Assembly (NCBI RefSeq): GCF_018531425.1
Contig: NZ_JAHBOI010000003.1
Location: 62,001-126,000 of the forward strand
Length of the DNA stretch: 64,000 nt
Source: Paenarthrobacter sp. DKR-5
GTDB lineage: Bacteria > Actinomycetota > Actinomycetes > Actinomycetales > Micrococcaceae
Direction: 5' to 3'
Part shown: one piece after another, positions 18,714 through 28,315 of the stretch
Position numbering within the stretch: position 1 is the stretch's first letter
Layout: each line of letters begins with the position of its first letter
Notes under the pieces: model-generated
Databases searched by the model: none
What the model was told of the DNA's origin: nothing
Seen by the model: only the letters and a program-made list of their open reading frames with translations
Made by a program: the position numbers and the translations under genes

Positions 18714-19214
18714 ATGTCCGTTGAATCGCAGAAGGCAGACAGCGTAGTCCTTGTCGACGGCGACACTCTCACCCTCAGTTGGCGCCTCGACGCACCCAGC
18801 CACGCCGTCTTTGACGCCTGGACCGACCCGGACCAGCTCGCGCGCTGGTGGGGCCCGGAGGCGGTGGATACCCCGCGGGCCTCCATCCAAATCGAGCCTT
18901 GGGTTGGCGGAGCCTGGAAGGCCACCATGGTGCTGAAGGACGGCTGCGGCGAATTCACGAGCCACAGCCGGTTCACGCGCATCAAGAAACCCCGGCTGAT
19001 CGAGTTGATGGAACAACCCTCCGAGCTGGTCCCCTTCGAGTCTGTCCTGAGAATCATGTTCCGCGACGTCGACGGAGGGACGCTCATGACGGTGGACCAC
19101 CGGATGCTCGTCGGCACTCCGAACTGGGACGGTGCCGTCGAGGGATGGAGTTCGTCCTTCGGCAAGCTCGGCCGCCTGCTCGCTGACGGAGACAGCGTTA
19201 AGGCAGCCTGCTGA
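18714..19214 (+). CDS. SRPBCC (AHSA1-like) domain protein
   Basis: A 166-residue START/Bet v1-like protein. The family pattern is clear: LSWRLDAPSHAVFDAWTDP, LARWWGPEAVDTP, VGGAWKATM and a C-terminal GWSSSFGKLGRLL helix. Such proteins bind hydrophobic ligands; the AHSA1 group is often a partner of ArsR regulators, but none is adjacent here. The ATG at 18714 has AGGGAG upstream; earlier in-frame codons lie in noncoding sequence. Confidence 0.87.
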   Translation: MSVESQKADSVVLVDGDTLTLSWRLDAPSHAVFDAWTDPDQLARWWGPEAVDTPRASIQIEPWVGGAWKATMVLKDGCGEFTSHSRFTRIKKPRLIELMEQPSELVPFESVLRIMFRDVDGGTLMTVDHRMLVGTPNWDGAVEGWSSSFGKLGRLLADGDSVKAAC

Positions 19215-19220
19215 GAAGTG

Positions 19221-19430
19221 CTATTTGCGGGTGAGCGCGCCTTCCTTGTGCATCGCCAAGTGGCCCGTCTTGTCGCTCTCGACCTCGTACTGCGGATCGT
19301 CCTCGCTGCAGTGCCGCGTGCGGCCCCGGAATTCGACGTCTTTGGTATGGACCTTGGTGACGTGGCCCTCGATCACGCCCGCTTCGGAGTTCCACCGCAC
19401 CTTGTCGCCCACTGAAAACTTGTGGGCCAT
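19221..19430 (-). CDS. DUF2945 (HVA1-like) small protein
   Basis: A 69-residue protein with the DUF2945 pattern: FSVGDKVRWNSEAGVIEGHV at the N-terminus, then YEVESDKTGHLAMHKEGAL. The fold is Tudor-like and the function unknown. The ATG at 19430 has a GAGG site. It is convergent with the SRPBCC gene with only 6 nt between stops. Confidence 0.88.
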   Translation of the reverse strand: MAHKFSVGDKVRWNSEAGVIEGHVTKVHTKDVEFRGRTRHCSEDDPQYEVESDKTGHLAMHKEGALTRK

Positions 19431-19575
19431 TTTCGCCTCCTGCAGAGTTCACCATTGTTCCCTCCACCCTAAGCAAGCCGCGCAAGCGCCGGGTTCGGGG
19501 CGGACGTCGGTCTGCCCGGCGCCCGGGGCCGGACGGTGCGCCGGAATTGTCAGAGCCAGGTGGAAGAGTGAGGCC

Positions 19576-21150
19576 ATGGAGGTCATTACCGTTCCGCCGC
19601 CTACCACCCCGGTTCCCGGTTCCGTTCCGGGGCCGGCCGGTGACGCGGGCCCGAGCGTGGGCGTGGCTGGCGGTCCGGGGGCAGGTGTGTGCGCGGAGGT
19701 GGCTGCGGCGGCGGCCTGGCTGCGGGCCGCTGCCGGGGACGCGTCCGCGGCCGCGGAGCTGCTGGGCGCCGGGGAGGCAGTGGTGCTCGCTGCGGCGGTG
19801 GAGGAACTCTCCCGCACGGTCGAGTACCTCCAGTTGGCCGCGGCCCGGGCCGTGGAACGCGCCCACCGCCAAGCCCGCACTGCAGGGGCGCTGGTGCAGC
19901 CCGCGGACCAGCCCCCGGAGACGGCCCCGGAGGCGGCCGTGTTCGAGGAGTACCGTTCAGCCGCGGAGTTCCTGCGCGCCCGGCTGCGGATTAGTATCGC
20001 CGAAGCGCGCCGCCGGCTGGCCCAGGCCGCGGTCCTGCTGCCCCGCACGGGCCTGACCGGGGAACCGGTCCCGCCGGTGCACGAACACCTCGGCGCGGAA
20101 CTGGCCGCCGGCACCGTCTCCGGCAAGGCCGCCGGAACCATCACCCACGCCCTGGACCACGTCCGCGGGCTCTGCCCGCCCGAGACCGCCGCACGGATGG
20201 AACAGGACCTGACCGCCACCGCCGCCCTCAACGACCAGGACTTCCTGGTCCGCACCGCCCAACGCTGGGTCGCGGCGATCGACCAGGACGGCCCCGAACC
20301 CTCCGAGGAGGAGCTGCGGCACCGGCAGGGGTTGTTCCTGCGCCGCCGGCACCGCGGCCTGCACCACCTGGAGATCTTCGCCACCGACGAGCAGTACGAA
20401 CAGATCACCACCGTCATCCACACCGCCACCAACCCCAGAACCACCACCGGCGAAGCGGCACAACGTGGCGTCGAAGGCGGCAGCGGCGGAAACGACGACC
20501 CTGCGGGTGCGGGTGTGCCGGGGGTGTTTGACCGCCGGTCCCGGGCCCAGCAGCTCCTCGACGGGCTGGTCGCCGGCTGCCAGGCGGCGCTGGCCGCCGG
20601 GGGTCTGCCCGCCACCGGGGGCCTGCGCCCGCAGGTCATGGTCACCATCGGCTACCAGGACCTGCTCAACGACCTCACCACCAATCACCAGGCACACGGG
20701 GACGGCAGAAACGACGGCGGGACAGGCGGGGGTGCGGGGAGGTGCGTGTTCACCGGCCCCGTCACCGCCCGCAGCGCCCGCCGGATCGCCTGTGACGCGG
20801 AGGTGCTGCCCGTCGTGCTCGGCGGCCAGGGCCAGGTCCTGGACGTCGGACGGTCCGCGCGGGCGTTCGCGCCGCACCAGCGCAAAGCCTTGGTTGCCAG
20901 GGACGGCGGGTGCACCGCCCCCGGCTGCACCGTCCCGGCCGCCTGGTGCGAAGCCCACCACGTCCAGTGGTGGTCCCGCGGCGGCCCCACCGGGATCAAC
21001 AACGCGGCCCTGGCCTGCGCCTACCACCACCACTTGCTCCACAAGGAACGCTGGCGCATCAGCCTCCGCGACGGCATCCCCTGGTGGACACCGCCACCGG
21101 AACTCGACCCCACCCAAACCCCCGGACGCAACACCTACTTCCGGATCTGA
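19576..21150 (+). CDS. DUF222 / HNH endonuclease domain protein
   Basis: A 524-residue protein of the DUF222 (13E12-like) family, often present in many copies in Arthrobacter relatives. A Pro/Gly-rich N-terminal 40 residues precede the alpha-helical DUF222 region (RLRISIAEARRRL, GTVSGKAAGTI, ALNDQDFLVRTAQRW). The C-terminal HNH nuclease has Cys pair DGGCTAPGC, CEAHHVQWW, the N of GINNAALAC and YHHHLLH. Its biological target is unknown. The start at 19576 drops a long upstream frame that overlaps the DUF2945 gene. Confidence 0.9.
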   Translation: MEVITVPPPTTPVPGSVPGPAGDAGPSVGVAGGPGAGVCAEVAAAAAWLRAAAGDASAAAELLGAGEAVVLAAAVEELSRTVEYLQLAAARAVERAHRQARTAGALVQPADQPPETAPEAAVFEEYRSAAEFLRARLRISIAEARRRLAQAAVLLPRTGLTGEPVPPVHEHLGAELAAGTVSGKAAGTITHALDHVRGLCPPETAARMEQDLTATAALNDQDFLVRTAQRWVAAIDQDGPEPSEEELRHRQGLFLRRRHRGLHHLEIFATDEQYEQITTVIHTATNPRTTTGEAAQRGVEGGSGGNDDPAGAGVPGVFDRRSRAQQLLDGLVAGCQAALAAGGLPATGGLRPQVMVTIGYQDLLNDLTTNHQAHGDGRNDGGTGGGAGRCVFTGPVTARSARRIACDAEVLPVVLGGQGQVLDVGRSARAFAPHQRKALVARDGGCTAPGCTVPAAWCEAHHVQWWSRGGPTGINNAALACAYHHHLLHKERWRISLRDGIPWWTPPPELDPTQTPGRNTYFRI

Positions 21151-21331
21151 CTTCCGGATCTGACACCCGGGCATCGAACGCCCGCGGGCACAGCCGGGCC
21201 GTCTGCTGGACGGCGAAGATCAGAGGATTATCAGAGGTTTTCGAAACGGATATGCCATCTGTGGCAAGGCGGAACCGGCTTCACGCCCTCTGGCCCTTTC
21301 CGCCCGATCTGATCGCGGCTAGATTGAGCGC

Positions 21332-21703
21332 ATGGAGTGGAAGCTCGAGCTTGTTCCTGTGCCCGTGACGGATGTGGACCGGGCAAAATCCTTCTATGTG
21401 AACCAAATAGGTTTCACCGACGATCACGACTACCAGGTCAATGAAGAACTCCGGTTCGTGCAGCTCACACCGCCGGGATCGGCCTGTTCCATCGTGATCG
21501 GCACCGGGATCACCGACATGAAGCCAGGAACGCAACGCGGCCTCCAAATGGTGGTGGAGGACGCGGCTGCGGCCCAACGTCATCTGCTCGACAACGGGGT
21601 GGAAGCAAGCGACATCGACGTTCAGCCGTGGGGAATGTTCGTCTACTTCAGTGACCCTGACGGCAACACCTGGTCACTGCAGCAGATCCCGCCCCGGACC
21701 TAG
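21332..21703 (+). CDS. VOC (glyoxalase/bleomycin resistance) family protein
   Basis: A 123-residue single VOC-superfamily protein. The beta-alpha-beta pattern is seen in LVPVPVTDVDRAKSFYVNQIGF, RFVQLTPPGSACSIVIG, DIDVQPWGMFVYFSDPDGNTWSLQQ. Metal ligands typical of the fold are at the first-strand position and the late Glu/His positions but are not fully conserved. Enzymatic role is unknown. Confidence 0.88.
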   Translation: MEWKLELVPVPVTDVDRAKSFYVNQIGFTDDHDYQVNEELRFVQLTPPGSACSIVIGTGITDMKPGTQRGLQMVVEDAAAAQRHLLDNGVEASDIDVQPWGMFVYFSDPDGNTWSLQQIPPRT

Positions 21704-21743
21704 CCGAGACGGGATCTGCTGGCCGCGGAATCTGCTCCGGGGA

Positions 21744-21968
21744 TCAGACCTGGCGGCCGCCGCCCTCGGTGTCATCCACCTGGTTCTCTGCGGCTGTGTC
21801 GTTCAAGTGCGCCTTGATGTCGGCGACCTTGTCCTCCGCGCTGCCTTTGAACTGATTGGCCTTGCCTTCGGCAATCTTGGACTTGTCATCCGTGAGCTTG
21901 CCGACAGCCTCTTCGGCCTTGCCCTTGAGCTTGTCTCCCATGGCTTCGAACTTGTCTCCGACGCTCAT
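21744..21968 (-). CDS. CsbD family general stress protein
   Basis: A 74-residue hydrophilic helical protein with the CsbD signature KFEAMGDKLKGKAEEAVGK and the repeated KxKxxEGKANQFKGS pattern. CsbD proteins are induced by general stress in Bacillus; molecular function is unknown. It stands alone on the minus strand. Confidence 0.9.
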   Translation of the reverse strand: MSVGDKFEAMGDKLKGKAEEAVGKLTDDKSKIAEGKANQFKGSAEDKVADIKAHLNDTAAENQVDDTEGGGRQV

Positions 21969-22073
21969 GCCGTCACCTTCTTCACACTCAGCCCGTTGTC
22001 CGGATCCTTGGTCGATCGGTTGGTCCGTGCCACGTTACTCCCTCACCGTCCGCGATGCACCGGCACTACAGCG

Positions 22074-22412
22074 TTAGCGTTCCACCGAGTCGGTCCGCTC
22101 CGGCCGCCCGTCCAGCCACTGGAGCAGGCGCGCCACATCGGGAGGGAGGGTCGGATCCGTGTAGGAGTGGCTGTGGCTGGCGCCGTCGTCGTCGTCGAGC
22201 TGAACCTCGTAACTGAGCGCATCCGGCCAGCGCCCGCCCGCAGCTGACCCGGCTGTCGGCTCCGCGCCCGCCGGCCCCGCGCCCCGCAGTTGCGCGCGTT
22301 CCACCATGACTGCGAAGTCCCGCGCCGGCTCCTCGGCCAGCACCGCCGCGTCGAGATCGGTGCGCCTGACCATCCCGGCCAGGCCGCCGCCGCGCCGGAC
22401 AATGAGCTTCAC
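22074..22412 (-). CDS. Emfourin-like protealysin inhibitor
   Basis: A 112-residue protein resembling emfourin, the intracellular inhibitor of protealysin-like M4 peptidases: KLIVRRGGGLAGMVRRTDLD at the start, a Tyr-Glu-Val strand (LSYEVQLDDDD) and a C-terminal LLQWLDGR helix. The GTG at 22412 is chosen because it overlaps the M4 peptidase stop as GTGA and yields the family's usual N-terminus; a longer start at 22433 would lie inside the peptidase gene. Coupled translation fits a toxin-like enzyme and its inhibitor. Confidence 0.8.
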   Translation of the reverse strand: MKLIVRRGGGLAGMVRRTDLDAAVLAEEPARDFAVMVERAQLRGAGPAGAEPTAGSAAGGRWPDALSYEVQLDDDDGASHSHSYTDPTLPPDVARLLQWLDGRPERTDSVER

Positions 22413-23482
22413 AGCACCCCTACTTCCTTCCACGCGGCCTTGACCGCCTTGCGTGCTTTCGCGCTGATGTCCTGCGCGACGTCCACGGTCATCTGCGCTG
22501 CCTCGGCGAACTGGGTGTCCGGCTTCAGATGCTGCGTCAGCGCCTTGTACCAGATCTTGCCGGCCACATCCCAGGCATGGCCGCCCAGCGCCAACGCCGC
22601 CAGGTAGAAGGCGCGGTTCGGAATGCCCGAATTGATGTGGACGCCGCCGCTGTCGTTCTTCGGGTCGTTGTCGTCAGGAAGGTCCTTGTAGTCCTTCATA
22701 TGTGCGGGCTGGCTGTCCCCGGGATAGGCGGTGCCTGGATTGCTCATGGAGCGCAGCGCGCCGCCGAGTTCGGGCACGAGGGTGCCTTCGCCGATGAGCC
22801 AGTCGGCCTCGTCGGCGGTCTGGTTGAGGCTGTACTGCTTCACCAGCGAGCCGAAGACGTCGGAGAAGGACTCGTTCAGCGCCCCTGGCTGCTTGCTGTA
22901 GACGAGCCCGGCCGTGTACTGAGTGACGCCGTGGGTGAGTTCATGGCCGATGACGTCGATCGCCTTCGTCAGCGCACCGGTGCGGAAGATCGTGCCGCTG
23001 CCGTCGCCGTAGACCATCTGCACGCCGTTCCAGAAGGCGTTGTCGTAGCCGACGCCGTAGTGCACCGAGGAGACCAGCTCCATGCCGGCGTCGTCGACGG
23101 AGTTGCGGCCGAGCACCGTCCGGTAGAAGTCGTAGGTGGTGCCGCTGCCGTCGAAGGCCTGGTTGGCGGCCTCGTCGGCCGCGGGCGGGTCATCCGTGCC
23201 GCGGACCTTGACTCCGGGCAGGAAATACCGCCCCTGGCGTTGGTTGTCGTAGGCAGTGAGTTTGCGCCCGGTGGCAAGTGCCAGGCCGCCCAGCTGTGCA
23301 GCCCCGAGGTTGAGCTCACGGCCGAGCCGTCCAATGAGGGCACGTTGGGCTCGGAAGGCCGACGACGGTCCGAGGGCGCGGATGGCGGCGGCGCGTTGCT
23401 CGGGGGTTCCTTCGGCGGCGAGCCGGGCAAGGATGTCCGGGGGAGCGATACTGCAGCAAGGTGCGGGCTTCACGTGCGACAT
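22409..23482 (-). CDS. Protealysin-like M4 metallopeptidase
   Basis: A 357-residue thermolysin-family zinc peptidase. The short N-terminal propeptide carries CCSIAPPDILARLA (protealysin-type PP-x-x-L box), and there is no signal peptide. The zinc motif HELTH is at 180-184 with the third ligand Glu in NESFSD at 203-208; the catalytic-His region is GGVHINSGIPNRAF. The ATG at 23482 has GGAGG upstream. Length fits protealysin (about 340) rather than secreted thermolysins. It is coupled to an emfourin-like inhibitor gene. Confidence 0.92.
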   Translation of the reverse strand: MSHVKPAPCCSIAPPDILARLAAEGTPEQRAAAIRALGPSSAFRAQRALIGRLGRELNLGAAQLGGLALATGRKLTAYDNQRQGRYFLPGVKVRGTDDPPAADEAANQAFDGSGTTYDFYRTVLGRNSVDDAGMELVSSVHYGVGYDNAFWNGVQMVYGDGSGTIFRTGALTKAIDVIGHELTHGVTQYTAGLVYSKQPGALNESFSDVFGSLVKQYSLNQTADEADWLIGEGTLVPELGGALRSMSNPGTAYPGDSQPAHMKDYKDLPDDNDPKNDSGGVHINSGIPNRAFYLAALALGGHAWDVAGKIWYKALTQHLKPDTQFAEAAQMTVDVAQDISAKARKAVKAAWKEVGVL

Positions 23483-23611
23483 TGGACGTGCCTCCAGACT
23501 GGCCCCGGCCTCCGGCTGGCCCCGGAGATCTCCCCGCGGGAACCTTGGCCATATTCTGCACCTGCCGCCGCCGCGGCGCACTACCCGCCGGTGCAGCAAC
23601 GGCGGTCCGCG

Positions 23612-24859
23612 TCAGTCCCCGGAGCCGTCCTTCTCCCGGGCCAGGTTCCGGTCCCGCTCCTCGAAAACCGCTTCGCCTGGTCCGGTGAACGCCTTCGACC
23701 GCTCAACCGCCTCCACCGAGCCGGTGAACAGCTGCGATTCGTGCGGGTCCGCGGGGCGCCGGGCCACCCGCCGTGCCGCGGAGCCGGGAAGGGCCTGGTC
23801 CTCGCCGGCCGGAACAGACTGCGCGGGCGGAGGCACGCGCTCCCACCGCGTGTGCGGAAGGGCCTCGGGGTGCTCGGTCTGCAGGCAGGTGACGAGGGAT
23901 TCCCGGATCAGGCAGCGCAGGTCGAACAGTGAGCCGCTGTCCGCCGCGCTGACCAAAATCCGGACCCGGACGTATCCGCCGGTTGCGTCCGTCACCTGCA
24001 AAATCCCCACCCGCTTGTCCCACAGTTCGGTGGAGTCCAGAACCGCCCGGAGTTCGTCCCGCATGTCTTCGATTGGGGCGCGCCAGTCCAGATCGAATTC
24101 GACGGTGCCCATCACAGCCGACTGGCGTCGCGTCCAGTTCTCGAACGGGGTGGTGGTGAAGAACGTCGACGGCAGGATGAGCCGGCGGTCGTCCCAGATG
24201 TGCACCACCACGTAGGTCAGGGTGATCTCTTCGATCCGGCCCCACTCCTTCTGCACGACGACGACGTCGTCCACGCGGATGGCGTCGGTGAAGGCGAGCT
24301 GGAGGCCGGCGAAGACGTTGACGAGCGAGGTCTGGGCTGCCAGACCGGCAACGATCGAGATGACGCCGGCCGAGGCGAGCAGCCCGGCGCCCAGCGCCCG
24401 CACTGCCGGGAAGGTCAAAAGGGCGCTACCAAGGGCCAGCACGACGATGAGTGCGACCCCGATCCGACGGGCCATGATCGTCTGTGTCCGCAGCCGCCGC
24501 GCCCTCCGGTTGTCCGCCATGTCCACGCTGTAGTGCGCGAGCATGAGCGCCTCGACGATGAGCAGGACGGCGACGGCGAGCCAGCCGATGGAGGCGATCA
24601 GCGCCAGCAGCAGGGCGTGGTCCGCGGTCTGCCTCCACGGCGAATCGTTGGTTGTGGCGATGAGGGCGATCCGCACGGCCACGAGGCACAGTGTCAGGCG
24701 CAGCGGCACCCGCGCGATCCGCGAAGTGTCGCGCAGCGCGGTCACGCGCCGGTTGAGCCGCAGCACCAGTTTCCGGATCAGCCAGGACAGGATAAGTCCG
24801 GCCGCGACGGCGACGAGAATTGCGAGCAACGGCACGGCGGAGCTGAACAGATCCTGCAT
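23612..24859 (-). CDS. MscS family mechanosensitive ion channel protein
   Basis: A 415-residue membrane protein. Four to five helices precede the pore-lining TM3 (GLLASAGVISIVAGLAAQ), which is followed by the MscS beta domain (VFAGLQLAFTDAIRVDDVV, GRIEEITLTYVVV). The C-terminal 80 residues are polar and charged. It should release solutes on osmotic downshift. The start MQDLF at 24859 is the first Met before the first membrane helix. Confidence 0.9.
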   Translation of the reverse strand: MQDLFSSAVPLLAILVAVAAGLILSWLIRKLVLRLNRRVTALRDTSRIARVPLRLTLCLVAVRIALIATTNDSPWRQTADHALLLALIASIGWLAVAVLLIVEALMLAHYSVDMADNRRARRLRTQTIMARRIGVALIVVLALGSALLTFPAVRALGAGLLASAGVISIVAGLAAQTSLVNVFAGLQLAFTDAIRVDDVVVVQKEWGRIEEITLTYVVVHIWDDRRLILPSTFFTTTPFENWTRRQSAVMGTVEFDLDWRAPIEDMRDELRAVLDSTELWDKRVGILQVTDATGGYVRVRILVSAADSGSLFDLRCLIRESLVTCLQTEHPEALPHTRWERVPPPAQSVPAGEDQALPGSAARRVARRPADPHESQLFTGSVEAVERSKAFTGPGEAVFEERDRNLAREKDGSGD

Positions 24860-24994
24860 AGCATTCTGTCTAGCAGGCGCGGAGGCCGGCCCGGAAATCG
24901 CGGAGGAAAAGCGCCGAAGGTACCTATCGCAGCCGGCGGCGGGCGGGCTAGGTTCCAGGCAGGGTGATAGGCCAGGAACGAGGAAAGGGAGTCG

Positions 24995-25303
24995 ATGGGG
25001 TTCTATCTCGAATACACGGAGGCCACCGCCAAGGAGGACGGCTTCGCGCTGCCGCCCGGGGACGCCCACGCGGGCGACCCGTTGCCGGTCCGGGCGCCGT
25101 CGGGAACGGGCCAAGGGATGCCGGTGCGCGCCAGCGTCCCCGGCGCGAACCTGGAGGGAGCCAAGACCGAAGCCGAGCAGATCCTCAGCCGAAGCCGAAC
25201 CGCGGAGGCGCGGCTGTTCGAGGACCCGGACGACTCGGCGTCCACCGGCAGCGGCATGCTCGTGGCGCGGTTCAACCGCGACACGGGATGGGCGCGACCC
25301 TGA
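24995..25303 (+). CDS. Small hypothetical protein
   Basis: A 102-residue acidic, soluble protein beginning MGFYLEYTEATAKEDG and with a helical ETKAEQILSRSRTAEARLF-like middle (AKTEAEQILSRSRTAEARLF). I do not recognise a family. The ATG has a good purine-rich site (GGAAAGGGAG) and codon bias like its neighbours, which supports it being real. It is divergent from the mscS-like gene. Confidence 0.6.
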   Translation: MGFYLEYTEATAKEDGFALPPGDAHAGDPLPVRAPSGTGQGMPVRASVPGANLEGAKTEAEQILSRSRTAEARLFEDPDDSASTGSGMLVARFNRDTGWARP

Positions 25304-25462
25304 CCAGTTTGGCGGCGCATTCAGGCAAAATTCAGGAAAGCTCCGCGGGTCTATTAGGATATTTAGCAATCAGGGGCTTAAGACGCTAGGTCCTTCGCCG
25401 TGGCGTCGCCTTCCTGAGGTACTGGACTTGCCCTGGCGCAATGACTGGCCAGGACGGAGACA

Positions 25463-26281
25463 ATGAGCGGTATCGACGGCGGTGCGCCGGTGGGCGGGGA
25501 ACTGACCCGCGCCGGGTCCGAGGACATCCTCGAGGACGCATCTATTTCGGACGTGTTCCAAGCGATGGACACCCCGCAGGTGTTGCTGGACACGGACCTC
25601 GTGGTGTGCGAGGTGAACCATGCGTATCTGCGGATTTCCCACAAGTCCCGGGAGGCCCTGCTCGGAACGGAACTCCTTCGGCATTTCCCGGGCGCACCAA
25701 ACGACGCCCAGGACGACGGCAACCGCAATGTCGCGGCGTCGTTCGTCCGCGTGCTGGAGACCGGCCGCAGCGATAGCATGTGGGTCCAGCGTTACGACAT
25801 CCAGACCGGGCCGGGCTCGCCCGAATTCCAGGAACGGTACTGGAGCATTTCCAACGGTCCGGTCTTCAACCGCCGCGGCGAACTGGTCGGTATCCTGCAC
25901 CACGTCGAGGACGTGACCGAACTCCGTTCGGACCTGGTGCGGGCGATCGACTACATCCGCAGCGGCGCCGTGGGCAACAACAGCCAGGAGGACGCGCGTC
26001 GGTTCGCGGAGGCCGCGGCCACTGCCACTGCCCATGCGTCGCTGCACCGGGCCACCCAGCGCGAGGCCGAGCAGTTGCGCGAGGCGCTGACATCGCGGGC
26101 AGTGATCGACCAGGCCAAGGGAATCCTGATGGCCGAGCACCGCTGCGACGCCGACGAAGCATTCACGCTGCTGAGCAACATGTCGATGAGCACCAACGTC
26201 AAGGTGCGGGACGTGGCCTCGGCGATCGTCTATAAGACCGTCCTTCCGAAGGACGCGCGCGGAGGCGCTGCGACCACGTAG
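25463..26281 (+). CDS. PAS and ANTAR domain regulator
   Basis: A 272-residue protein. A PAS sensor occupies about residues 25-150 (DTPQVLLDTDLVVCEVN, YWSISNGPVFNRRGELVGI). A helical linker leads to a C-terminal ANTAR RNA-binding domain (SRAVIDQAKGILMAEHRC, then VKVRDVASAIV). ANTAR proteins prevent transcription termination by binding paired hairpins in nascent RNA. No ANTAR-type hairpin target was recognised nearby. It is convergent with recQ. Confidence 0.9.
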   Translation: MSGIDGGAPVGGELTRAGSEDILEDASISDVFQAMDTPQVLLDTDLVVCEVNHAYLRISHKSREALLGTELLRHFPGAPNDAQDDGNRNVAASFVRVLETGRSDSMWVQRYDIQTGPGSPEFQERYWSISNGPVFNRRGELVGILHHVEDVTELRSDLVRAIDYIRSGAVGNNSQEDARRFAEAAATATAHASLHRATQREAEQLREALTSRAVIDQAKGILMAEHRCDADEAFTLLSNMSMSTNVKVRDVASAIVYKTVLPKDARGGAATT

Positions 26282-26293
26282 TCCGAGTCGGCG

Positions 26294-27940
26294 TCAGCCG
26301 GTCCGGGTCAGCAGATGGCGCTCACGCACGGCGCGGCGGGAGAGCGTCTTGTAGCCTTCCAGGTCGAACAGGACCGTCAGGGCGTCCTCTTCGTGCCGCA
26401 TGACGACGCCGGGTCCCCACTGCGGGTGCAGGACGCGGGTCTGCAGCGGAAACGGGTCCGAGGCATCGTCGTGGGCCGCCTCCCGGTAGGCCCGGCCGTC
26501 GCTGCAGGTGTCGCAGTTGCCACAAGGGGCGGGCAGTTCCTCGCCAAAGTAGCCCAGCAGGAACCGGCGTCGGCAGGCATCCGTCTCCGCGTACGCCCGC
26601 ATCATGTCAACCCGGGAGCGGTCCACCCGCACTCTGGCCGCGGCGAGCTCGACGGCTCGGGCCGCAACCCGGTGCGGGTCGGCGTTCGCTGCCAGCCGTA
26701 CCCGCCCGGCCCGGGCATCGAGGCAGCCGGTGTCCTGGAGCAGGTTCAGCAAGCCGGTGACCCTGCGCGGCGGCAGGCCGGTGGCGGCGGCCAACGCCGC
26801 GCCGTCGAGCGGTCCGGGCGCTGCATGCAGGGCCTCCAGCGCCTGGTTCAGGGAAGTCTCATCGGCAGGACGCGAAGCGAAGAAGTGCCGGAGGCCCAGG
26901 TCCTCCGAGCGGTAGTGCAGCACGGCGAGGGCAGCTCCGCCGTCGCGGCCGGCGCGGCCGATCTCCTGGTAGTAGCTGTCGAGGGACTCGGGAATGTCGG
27001 CGTGCACCACGAAGCGCACGTCATGTTTGTCGATCCCCATCCCGAAAGCCGTGGTGGCGACGACGACGTCCAGGTTGCCGGCGAGGAACCGCTCGTGCAC
27101 GCGCTGGCGATCCGCCGCAGGCCGGCCCGCGTGGTAGGAGGCCGCCCGCACTCCCCGGGCCGAGAGGGCGGCCGCGTATTTGCCGGTGTCCCGCCGCGTG
27201 GCAGCGTAGACCAGCCCGGGGCCGGACAGCGAAGCGACCTGCTCGACCACGGCCCGGCGCTTGTCCTTGTCCCGGTGGTGGCGCGAAACCTCCAGCCGGA
27301 TGTTCGGCCGGTCGAACCCGTGCACGAGCAGCAGCGGCTGGTCCATGCCCAGCCTTTCGATGATTTCCTCCCGGACGGGCGGCGCGGCGGTGGCCGTCAG
27401 CGCCGCCACCGGCGGGTTCCCGAGCCGCGCGCGGACGCTGCCGAGGCGCAGGTAGTCCGGCCGAAAGTCGTGGCCCCACGCGGAAACGCAGTGCGCTTCG
27501 TCGACCACGAACAGGGAGATCCGCGCAGCCGCGAGCCTGTTGACCGTCGCGTCCTTGGCCAACTGCTCGGGGGCGAGGAACAGGAACTTCGCGCGGCCCG
27601 TTTCCATCAGGCGCCACGCGTGCTGCTGCTCGGTGTCGGAATGGGCGGAGCTGACGGCCACGGCGGCGTCCGGGCCGAGCGCCGTCAGCAGCTCTTTCAG
27701 CTGGTCCTCCTGCAGCGCGATCAGCGGGGAGACGACGACGGCGGCGCGCGGCAGTTCCAGGGCGGCGAGCTGGTAAATCGCGGACTTCCCGTACCCGGTG
27801 GGCATCACGGCCAGCACATCGCGGCCGCGCAGCAGGGCGGCGATGCCCGCGAGCTGTCCCTCGCGGAGGTTCTTCCAGCCGAAAACGGCCGCAGCGCAGT
27901 GCCGCAGCCGTTCCTCGTCCTCCGGCAGGGGCTCTGTCAA
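26294..27940 (-). CDS. recQ: RecQ family ATP-dependent DNA helicase with a Tudor-like tail
   Basis: A 548-residue superfamily 2 helicase. Walker A is MPTGYGKSA (46-54), the DEAH box is [20 protein letters not shown], motif VI is [10 protein letters not shown], and a Cys4 zinc site is [21 protein letters not shown]. No HRDC domain follows. Instead the last 60 residues ([17 protein letters not shown], then [15 protein letters not shown]) resemble the Tudor-like C-terminal domain of UvrD/PcrA. It should unwind 3'-tailed DNA in repair or replication restart. Confidence 0.92.
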   Translation of the reverse strand: MTEPLPEDEERLRHCAAAVFGWKNLREGQLAGIAALLRGRDVLAVMPTGYGKSAIYQLAALELPRAAVVVSPLIALQEDQLKELLTALGPDAAVAVSSAHSDTEQQHAWRLMETGRAKFLFLAPEQLAKDATVNRLAAARISLFVVDEAHCVSAWGHDFRPDYLRLGSVRARLGNPPVAALTATAAPPVREEIIERLGMDQPLLLVHGFDRPNIRLEVSRHHRDKDKRRAVVEQVASLSGPGLVYAATRRDTGKYAAALSARGVRAASYHAGRPAADRQRVHERFLAGNLDVVVATTAFGMGIDKHDVRFVVHADIPESLDSYYQEIGRAGRDGGAALAVLHYRSEDLGLRHFFASRPADETSLNQALEALHAAPGPLDGAALAAATGLPPRRVTGLLNLLQDTGCLDARAGRVRLAANADPHRVAARAVELAAARVRVDRSRVDMMRAYAETDACRRRFLLGYFGEELPAPCGNCDTCSDGRAYREAAHDDASDPFPLQTRVLHPQWGPGVVMRHEEDALTVLFDLEGYKTLSRRAVRERHLLTRTG

Positions 27941-27958
27941 GGATTACAGGGGCAAGGA

Positions 27959-28162
27959 CTAGAGGGCGCGGATGTTCGTCGCCTGCGGACCCTTCGGCCC
28001 CTCGACAATGTCGAACTCGACCTTCTGGTTCTCCTCCAGGGTGCGGAAGCCCTTGGCCAGGATGGCGGACTGGTGGGCGAAGACATCCTTGGAGTGGTCA
28101 TCGGGCGCGATGAAGCCGAATCCCTTTTCGGCGTTGAACCATTTGACGGTGCCAGTGGTCAT
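27959..28162 (-). CDS. Cold-shock domain protein
   Basis: A 67-residue CspA-type protein: [19 protein letters not shown] carries RNP1 and DVFAHQSAI carries RNP2. It binds single-stranded nucleic acid and acts as an RNA chaperone. The ATG at 28162 has a GGAAATG-adjacent AGG site. It is monocistronic, with a 153-nt divergent region to the MFS gene that could hold a long 5' leader. Confidence 0.95.
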   Translation of the reverse strand: MTTGTVKWFNAEKGFGFIAPDDHSKDVFAHQSAILAKGFRTLEENQKVEFDIVEGPKGPQATNIRAL

Positions 28163-28315
28163 TTCCTCAGCCTTTCGAGCTGCACGGTGGGTCGCTCCGG
28201 ATTGCAGATCGACAGCTGGAATGTGTGCCGCGTTACAGCTGTTTCCCAGTCTACTGCCGGGGACAAGCGGTGGGGCGGGGCTTTTTGCCCTATCCAATGC
28301 GCAAGACTGGACCGT

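Noticed and set aside
19576-21150. DUF222-HNH protein as part of a mobile element or intein
   Set aside because: It is a common chromosomal family in this group, and no flanking repeats, splicing motifs or recombinase genes are visible.
26315-28315. A 667-codon N-terminal extension of the MFS exporter
   Set aside because: It runs antisense through recQ and the cold-shock gene, has no recognisable domain, and the MFS family begins at about 28316.
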